Below are positions 14,437 to 19,068 of a DNA stretch of 19,068 nt, one piece after another (positions within the stretch are counted from its first letter, which is position 1; every line of letters begins with the position of its first letter). The notes below the pieces were generated by a model that made no database searches, was not told where the DNA came from, and saw only the letters and a program-made list of their open reading frames with translations. Source of the DNA: Propionibacteriaceae bacterium (lineage in GTDB: Bacteria > Actinomycetota > Actinomycetes > Propionibacteriales > Propionibacteriaceae); NCBI GenBank assembly GCA_031282235.1, contig JAITED010000029.1, positions 1-19,068 of the forward strand, written 5' to 3'. The translations under genes and the position numbers were made by a program.

Positions 14437-15000
14437 ATGGCACACGTAGCCCAGAACATCACCACCATTATGACCGATGGTCCGGCGGTGCTCGCAGGGG
14501 TGAAAGACCTTGCCGCCGCCGAATTGAAGCCCGCAGTCAAGGCCGGGGCGGTGGGCACCGGGCTGTTTGGGGCCACTGCGACGGTGGGGCTAGCGGTGCT
14601 ACGGTTCGCGCTGCTCACGTTCGCTTTCCTGTTCTCCTACCTTTACACCGTCATCTTTGACGTCAGCTACCCCGCGGGGCTTATCTTCGGGTTCGCCACC
14701 ATGACGCTGCTCGCTTTAGCGGTGACTGTGGTGTTTGCCCTAATGGGAAGCAAACAGTTTAAGAAAGTACATGGGCCTAAGGCAGCGCTGGAACAGTTGC
14801 GCGAGTCCATACTCGCCGTCACCAACGCTGCCGCTGCCGGAAGCACGGAGGCTGCCGCTGGGATACATCCCGCCGCTCCAGCTGACGCCACTACCGCCGC
14901 GCCCGTCGTCGCAGACAGCGCCGGGGACGAACCCCCAGCCAACTACGTCACCGACCCGCTGCTGTCCAACTCCAAGTCGACGGCGACAACCAACTTTTAG
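14437..15000 (+). CDS. Two-TM holin-superfamily-like membrane protein
   Basis: The 187-residue protein has an amphipathic N-terminal region (ITTIMTDGPAVLAGVKDLAAAELKPAVKAG) and two membrane helices (about 45-70 and 79-105), followed by KQFKKVHGPKAALEQLRESI. The C-terminal tail is long and Ala/Thr/Pro-rich and presumably cytoplasmic. This layout matches actinobacterial chromosomal proteins annotated as phage holin family (Holin-X type), which are common housekeeping membrane proteins and not evidence of a prophage. The function is not known. AGGAG at 14427-14431 is 5 nt before the ATG, so the start is firm. A candidate promoter lies directly upstream. Confidence 0.72.
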   Translation: MAHVAQNITTIMTDGPAVLAGVKDLAAAELKPAVKAGAVGTGLFGATATVGLAVLRFALLTFAFLFSYLYTVIFDVSYPAGLIFGFATMTLLALAVTVVFALMGSKQFKKVHGPKAALEQLRESILAVTNAAAAGSTEAAAGIHPAAPADATTAAPVVADSAGDEPPANYVTDPLLSNSKSTATTNF

Positions 15001-15067
15001 CGAAAGCCCGCCGATTGTTGCCGCCACCGTTTACGTACCCGCACCTAGCCGGAGTGGAGATGGGCGC

Positions 15068-16135
15068 ATGAGAGAGTATCTGCTGCTACTGGCACCCGCC
15101 GCCAACCGGGTGTACGCCGCCGCCACCCCGACTCTCGCTGCGGCAGAATTAGCGTTGACTAGCTCTTTTGAGGACGCTAACCCCACTGAAATCGCCGGGG
15201 TCAACTACGTATCGTTCCAAAGCCCGGCACTGACCCCGGAGCAGTTAGCGCTAATCGCCAAGCAGTCAGCCGCGCTGGCGCTTTTCGAGCGGGTTGGCGC
15301 TGACCTGCGCCCCACCCCGCTGCCGTATTCGTTCGCTATGGATGAAGATTTGGTCACTATCCCTAAATATCATGGCAAAACCAACGAACAGTTCACGCAG
15401 TTGCTGCTGAACGTGACCTTGGCCGCCTGCGCGACCGGCAGCCCCCGCCCCGAGGTGCTTGACCCGTTGGCCGGGCGGGGCACCACGCTCACCACCGCTT
15501 GGCGTTACGGGCTGAACGCATACGGCGTAGAGGTCGACGTGAAAGCGTTCGAGGCGCTGGCCGCGTATCTCAAAACGTATCTGCGCAGCAAGCGCTACAA
15601 GCACGCCGCCGACATCACCCCGGTGCGGCGCGATGGCAAAATGTTGGGGCGCCGCTTTGATGCGGCCTTGAAAGACGACCCCGGCCTGCAACTCACCGTA
15701 TTCAGCGGCGACACCCGCGACGCTGCCAGCCTTTACGGCAAGCGCCGTTTTGATTGCATCGTCACCGATGCGCCATACGGAGTGAGCCACGGCGCGTATG
15801 ATGCAGGCAATTACGATACGCCCACCGCCCGCCCAGCCCGCTCCACCCAACCTCTGACTGCGGATAAAACCCATAGTCAGACCCAGATTCATACCCGGAG
15901 CCGCTCGCCAGAGGCGCTGTTAAGCGAAGCCATCCCGGTGTGGGCTAGCCAACTAAAACCCGGCGGTGCGCTGGGAGTGGCCTACAACACTTTCACCCTG
16001 CCCCGCGAGCGGCTGTTGCACATCTGCGACACCGCCGGGCTGAAACCGCAAGTCGGCGGCGCTTGGGAACAGTTGATACACCGGGTTGACCAAGCCATCC
16101 GGCGCGATATTGTGGTAGCGGTTAAGGACAGGTGA
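15068..16135 (+). CDS. TRM11-like SAM-dependent RNA methyltransferase
   Basis: The protein of about 355 residues has an N-terminal region, MREYLLLLAPAANRVYAAAT, typical of the family. KYHGKTNEQFTQLLLNVTLA leads into motif I DPLAGRGTT (132-140) and YGVEVD. Motif IV is DAPYGV (Asp234 to Tyr237), close to the (D/N)PPY class that methylates exocyclic amino groups. This points to N2-methylation of guanine in tRNA or rRNA, as in Trm11/THUMP-related enzymes, but the target is inferred. The frame is open upstream to 14771, overlapping the previous gene. ATG at 15068, with GGAG 8 nt before it, is the natural start. The stop overlaps the next gene as GTGA. Confidence 0.82.
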   Translation: MREYLLLLAPAANRVYAAATPTLAAAELALTSSFEDANPTEIAGVNYVSFQSPALTPEQLALIAKQSAALALFERVGADLRPTPLPYSFAMDEDLVTIPKYHGKTNEQFTQLLLNVTLAACATGSPRPEVLDPLAGRGTTLTTAWRYGLNAYGVEVDVKAFEALAAYLKTYLRSKRYKHAADITPVRRDGKMLGRRFDAALKDDPGLQLTVFSGDTRDAASLYGKRRFDCIVTDAPYGVSHGAYDAGNYDTPTARPARSTQPLTADKTHSQTQIHTRSRSPEALLSEAIPVWASQLKPGGALGVAYNTFTLPRERLLHICDTAGLKPQVGGAWEQLIHRVDQAIRRDIVVAVKDR

Positions 16136-17145
16136 AAAGCCAGATGAGCAAACTGAGCAAGAGTAAACGGCCAACCGGCCCCCTCCAATCTGCCGCGTCA
16201 CCCGCGCCACAAGGGTTTTTCGCTAGGTTGGGTGTGGTACGGCTGCGCATCCTGATAGCGGTGATGGTGGTGTCACTGTTCGGCCTCATCTGGTACGCGG
16301 CCTCCCGACCCTCCAACTCCCGCCCTGCGCCGCCGGTGATCTCTACCTCCACGCTCCCCACTGCCACGCACGGCACCGACGGGCTTCAAGCTGTGCCGCC
16401 AGATCAGCCCGAACTCGCCCAAACTATCGCTTTCCTAGAGTCAAAATACCTAGTGAGCCTCGGGGTGGCCATCGCGCCCATCTCCATACCGGGGCGAGCC
16501 AACATGTACCCATGGCACGCGGGCACCCTAGCTACCGGGTTGGCGTGGGATACCACGGACATCGCCATCGCCGTCGCCGTATTGCGCGAGCCCAAAAAGC
16601 CCGAGGATCCGGAGTACCTCCTCAACCGCGCGCTGCACGAATCGTCACCCGCCGGTGACATGGCGTTATGGCAGTTCCTCGGCGTGCCAGAGGAGGCTGC
16701 CGCGAAAACGATGGCGATATTGGCCGAGTACGGCGACCCCGACACCGAAGTGCCAGCGGGCTCAACCGACTCAGCCAACCCCGACCTGCCGCCGTATACA
16801 CAGACCCGCTGGGCACTGGCCAATCAGGCGGCGTTCGCTGGAGCCATGTACTGCTCCGAACCCGGCCAACAAGCCCTAAAACACCTAACTCTGCTGCACC
16901 GCGACTATACGTATGGCCTAGCGCTGCTGCCCGGTTCCGCCGTGAAAAGCGGTCAAGGTGTCGAACTCGGCGGTGCCACCAGCATCCGCCAAGTGGGCAT
17001 CGTATCGCCGCCCGGCGGGGTGCCTTACGCGGTGAGCATCCAAGTGGTCGCCGTAGACGGCACCGCCGACACCGCCAAAGCCGCCCTAAACGAGCTAGCC
17101 CCCGCCGTTTTGGCTTTCACTAGTGGCATTGAGGGCTACTGCTGA
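16132..17145 (+). CDS. Membrane-anchored serine-hydrolase (beta-lactamase-fold)-like protein
   Basis: The 337-residue protein has a basic N-terminus, one membrane helix (about residues 38-57), a Pro/Thr-rich linker and an extracytoplasmic domain. The domain carries LNRALHESSPAGDMALWQFLG, then TQTRWALANQAAFAGAMYC and ATSIRQVGIV. These resemble segments of actinobacterial serine hydrolases with a beta-lactamase/transpeptidase fold, where the first corresponds to the SDN-type loop. I cannot find a clear SxxK nucleophile motif, so activity is doubtful and the assignment is an inference. GTG at 16132 overlaps the previous stop (GTGA) with AAGGA just upstream; ATG at 16144 is an alternative. It may act in cell-envelope work. 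Confidence 0.55.
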   Translation: MKSQMSKLSKSKRPTGPLQSAASPAPQGFFARLGVVRLRILIAVMVVSLFGLIWYAASRPSNSRPAPPVISTSTLPTATHGTDGLQAVPPDQPELAQTIAFLESKYLVSLGVAIAPISIPGRANMYPWHAGTLATGLAWDTTDIAIAVAVLREPKKPEDPEYLLNRALHESSPAGDMALWQFLGVPEEAAAKTMAILAEYGDPDTEVPAGSTDSANPDLPPYTQTRWALANQAAFAGAMYCSEPGQQALKHLTLLHRDYTYGLALLPGSAVKSGQGVELGGATSIRQVGIVSPPGGVPYAVSIQVVAVDGTADTAKAALNELAPAVLAFTSGIEGYC

Positions 17146-17157
17146 ACAGTTGCGGGG

Positions 17158-17179
17158 TTAGCGTGAAGTTTTACGCTAA
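17158..17179 (+). promoter_or_regulatory. Dyad upstream of the DUF885 gene
   Basis: TTAGCGT (17158-17164) and ACGCTAA (17173-17179) form a perfect 7-bp inverted repeat with an 8-nt spacer, ending 9 nt before the ATG of the DUF885 gene. There is no T-run after it, so an operator or a mRNA hairpin affecting translation is more likely than a terminator. Confidence 0.4.
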
Positions 17180-17188
17180 AGTTCGTAC

Positions 17189-18853
17189 ATGAGTAAACGC
17201 GAACCCACCGCCATTGATGCCCTGGCTGAAAAATACTTCCAAGAGACCGTCGCCGCTTCTCCAATAGCGTTGACGACGTTAGGGCGCGATGAGCGTCAGG
17301 ATGAATACGACGACTTCACCCCTGCCGAAGTGGAGCGTACCTATCAGCGCAACAAGAAACTGTTGGCCGATTTGGCGGCGCTCACGCCGGTAGACGACGT
17401 GGACGCAGTGACCGCATCGGTCATCAACGAGCGCATCGGGCTGGCGGTGGAGACGCACGAGAGCCACAACGACCTAGTGGAGATTAACGGCATCTCATCC
17501 GGGCTGGCCGAGATTCGCTCCGTATACGAAATGATGCCGACCGATACGCCCGCCCAGTGCGAAACCATCGTGCGCAGGCTACATGCCTTGCCAACGGCTG
17601 TTGAGCAGTGGTTTATACGGCAGTTAGCTGGCATCGAGTGGGGTCACAAACCGGCCACTAGGCAGGTGCAGCTGCTCATCGAACAGGCCACCGGCTGGAC
17701 TAAGCCCGGAGCATTTTTTGATACGCTCGCCGACTCGGTAGCGCCGAAACTGAACGCTGAATACGCAGACAAGCTGGCCACCGGGGTTACGTATGCCAAA
17801 GAGGCTTATCGCAAGGCTGTGCAGCGGCTCACCGACGAGGTGTTGCCGCTGGCCACCACTACGGACGGCGTGGGCGAGGAGCTATACGCGCTGAAATCGC
17901 GTGATTTCATCGGCAGCGCCGTCAACCTGCGTGAGATGTATGAATGGGGCAAGCAGGAGGTGGCGCATCTGGACGAACTGCAGCGCGAGACTGCCGCTAA
18001 ACTGCGCCCCGGTTTGAGCATCCGGGAGACCAAAGAGGCACTCGACGTTGACCCGACGTATCAGCTAGTGGGAACCGATAATCTGCTCATCTGGATGCAG
18101 GCGCGTATCGATGAAGCGCTGCACGCGCTGACCGACACCCACTTCGACATTCCGGAGCCGCTGCAGACCCTTAAACCGCGCATCGCCCCCACCACCGACG
18201 GTGGCATCTGGTACACCAGCCCCAGCGACGATTTCAGCCGCCCGGGTCAGATGTGGTGGTCTGTGACGCCAGACGCCAAGAGTTTCGGCACTTGGTCGGA
18301 GCTGACTACGGTGTATCACGAGGGCGTGCCCGGTCATCACCTCCAGATTGCCACCGCTGTATATCACAAGGACACCCTCAACTCGTATCGCCGTTTTGGC
18401 GCGTGGACGTCGGGTCACGGCGAAGGTTGGGCGTTATACGCCGAGCAGCTGATGAGCGAACTGGGGTTCTTGGAGGATCCGGGCAACCGGCTGGGGATGC
18501 TAGATTCACAAGCCATGCGTGCCGCCCGAGTGGTCATTGACATCGGCGTACACTGCGGCTTCGAGGCTCCCGCTGAAGTCGGTGGCGGCGAGTGGACGTT
18601 CGAGAAAGCGCTCACTTTCTACAAGAACCACTGCTACATGGCCGAGGGGCAAGCCCTTTTCGAGGTAAACCGCTACTTCGGTTGGCCCGGTCAAGCCCCA
18701 GCGTACAAAATCGGCCAGAAAGTGTGGCTAGACTTACGCGACGAGGTCAAACGCCGCGAGGGTGCCGCTTTCAACCTGAAAGATTTCCACATGAAAGCCC
18801 TCCGTATCGGCGGTGTCGGCCTAGACACCCTAAAGTTTGCTTTACTAGGGTAA
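17189..18853 (+). CDS. DUF885 family zinc metallopeptidase
   Basis: This 554-residue protein belongs to the DUF885 family of single-domain, mostly helical zinc carboxypeptidase-like enzymes. It shows the metal-binding motif HEGVPGHHLQ (His377, Glu378 and the second-shell His383/His384) and the third ligand region GHGEGWALYAE with Glu412. A conserved C-terminal stretch, NHCYMAEGQALFEVNRYFGWPGQAPAYKIG, matches the family pattern. No signal peptide is seen, so it should be cytoplasmic, probably trimming peptides; the substrate is not known. Length is normal for the family. The ATG has only a weak purine run before it, with the inverted repeat at 17158-17179 directly upstream. Confidence 0.92.
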   Translation: MSKREPTAIDALAEKYFQETVAASPIALTTLGRDERQDEYDDFTPAEVERTYQRNKKLLADLAALTPVDDVDAVTASVINERIGLAVETHESHNDLVEINGISSGLAEIRSVYEMMPTDTPAQCETIVRRLHALPTAVEQWFIRQLAGIEWGHKPATRQVQLLIEQATGWTKPGAFFDTLADSVAPKLNAEYADKLATGVTYAKEAYRKAVQRLTDEVLPLATTTDGVGEELYALKSRDFIGSAVNLREMYEWGKQEVAHLDELQRETAAKLRPGLSIRETKEALDVDPTYQLVGTDNLLIWMQARIDEALHALTDTHFDIPEPLQTLKPRIAPTTDGGIWYTSPSDDFSRPGQMWWSVTPDAKSFGTWSELTTVYHEGVPGHHLQIATAVYHKDTLNSYRRFGAWTSGHGEGWALYAEQLMSELGFLEDPGNRLGMLDSQAMRAARVVIDIGVHCGFEAPAEVGGGEWTFEKALTFYKNHCYMAEGQALFEVNRYFGWPGQAPAYKIGQKVWLDLRDEVKRREGAAFNLKDFHMKALRIGGVGLDTLKFALLG

Positions 18854-18910
18854 TCGGATTCTGACAGCTGCTTTTGCGCTGTTGGTTTAGAACGCTGCTT
18901 TTGTGGGTGG

Positions 18911-19068
18911 GTGTTCTGGTTTTAAGGTGTCGCGGGGGACGCTCCGGTGCGTGCGAATGATTCTCGCACGCCCCTCCACTCTGTGACTCCCAAATCCCGG
19001 ACGCTCCCTTACGGGACCGCGGCGGGCATGGGAGCCAAGCCCCCGCTCGTACCTTAAACCCAGAACAC
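18911..19068. repeat. 158-bp segment with 18-bp terminal inverted repeats and internal hairpins
   Basis: The left end at 18911-18928 (GTGTTCTGG followed by TTTTAAGGT) and the right end at 19051-19068 are reverse complements with 17 of 18 positions matching. The similarity continues inward to a GCGGGGG-type block. Inside are a perfect 8-bp hairpin GCGTGCGA/TCGCACGC (18949-18956 and 18964-18971), a TCCCG/CGGGA hairpin (18985-18989 and 19002-19006) and a direct repeat GGACGCTCC (18937-18945, 18989-18997). No coding potential is evident. It may be a MITE-like element or a structured RNA. The right repeat ends at the window edge, so its real boundary is not known. Confidence 0.6.

Noticed and set aside
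14437..15000. Holin-like gene as a sign of a prophage
   Set aside because: No other phage genes occur, and such holin-family proteins are ordinary chromosomal genes in actinobacteria.
1..19068. tRNA, rRNA and transposase genes
   Set aside because: I saw no cloverleaf, rRNA core or transposase motif on either strand; hairpins found are too short or in the wrong form.

Overview
The window looks like a chromosomal segment of a moderately GC-rich actinobacterium. The gene set supports this: a TopA without zinc fingers but with repeated C-terminal GxYGPYV modules, topA-tmk-holB in tight order, a mycobacterial-type Tad locus (CpaE-like, CpaF, TadB/C, DUF4244, TadE, TadE-like), a TRM11-like methyltransferase and a DUF885 zinc peptidase. 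An Actinomycetaceae-like member is plausible, but I cannot fix the genus.

Left part (1-8068, all minus strand). Transcription runs right to left: topA, then tmk (2-nt gap), then holB (4-nt ATGA overlap). After a gap of about 100 nt come a DoxX-like membrane protein with a long disordered N-terminus, a PSP1/YaaT-type protein and a lipoprotein alpha/beta hydrolase cut by the window edge. DNA metabolism is the core theme.

Middle (8106-13406, minus strand). This is a Tad (Flp-type) pilus/secretion locus in two blocks. The motor block is cpaE-like, cpaF and a fused tadB-tadC. The pilin block is a DUF4244 Flp-like pilin, a TadE pseudopilin, a 60-residue Pro/Thr-rich ORF and a TadE-like protein. 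About 450 bp of palindromic repeats separate the blocks. Each block starts downstream of a copy of the same diverged element of about 60 bp. Both copies carry a perfect DnaA box (TTATCCACA), and each has a second box nearby. Three 10-bp iterons lie beside the pair upstream of cpaE. No prepilin peptidase and no DECH helicase lie in the window.

Right part (13602-19068, plus strand). Here are a divergent SAM methyltransferase-like protein, a holin-like two-TM protein with its own candidate promoter, a TRM11-like RNA methyltransferase overlapping a membrane-anchored serine-hydrolase-like protein, and a DUF885 peptidase. The window ends in a 158-bp stretch bounded by 18-bp inverted repeats.

The observations most worth checking are the duplicated DnaA-box leader in front of the two Tad blocks, the DnaA-box/iteron cluster, the 60-residue ORF or frameshift inside the pilin block, and the terminal inverted-repeat element. 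I saw no tRNA, rRNA, CRISPR array or transposase gene.
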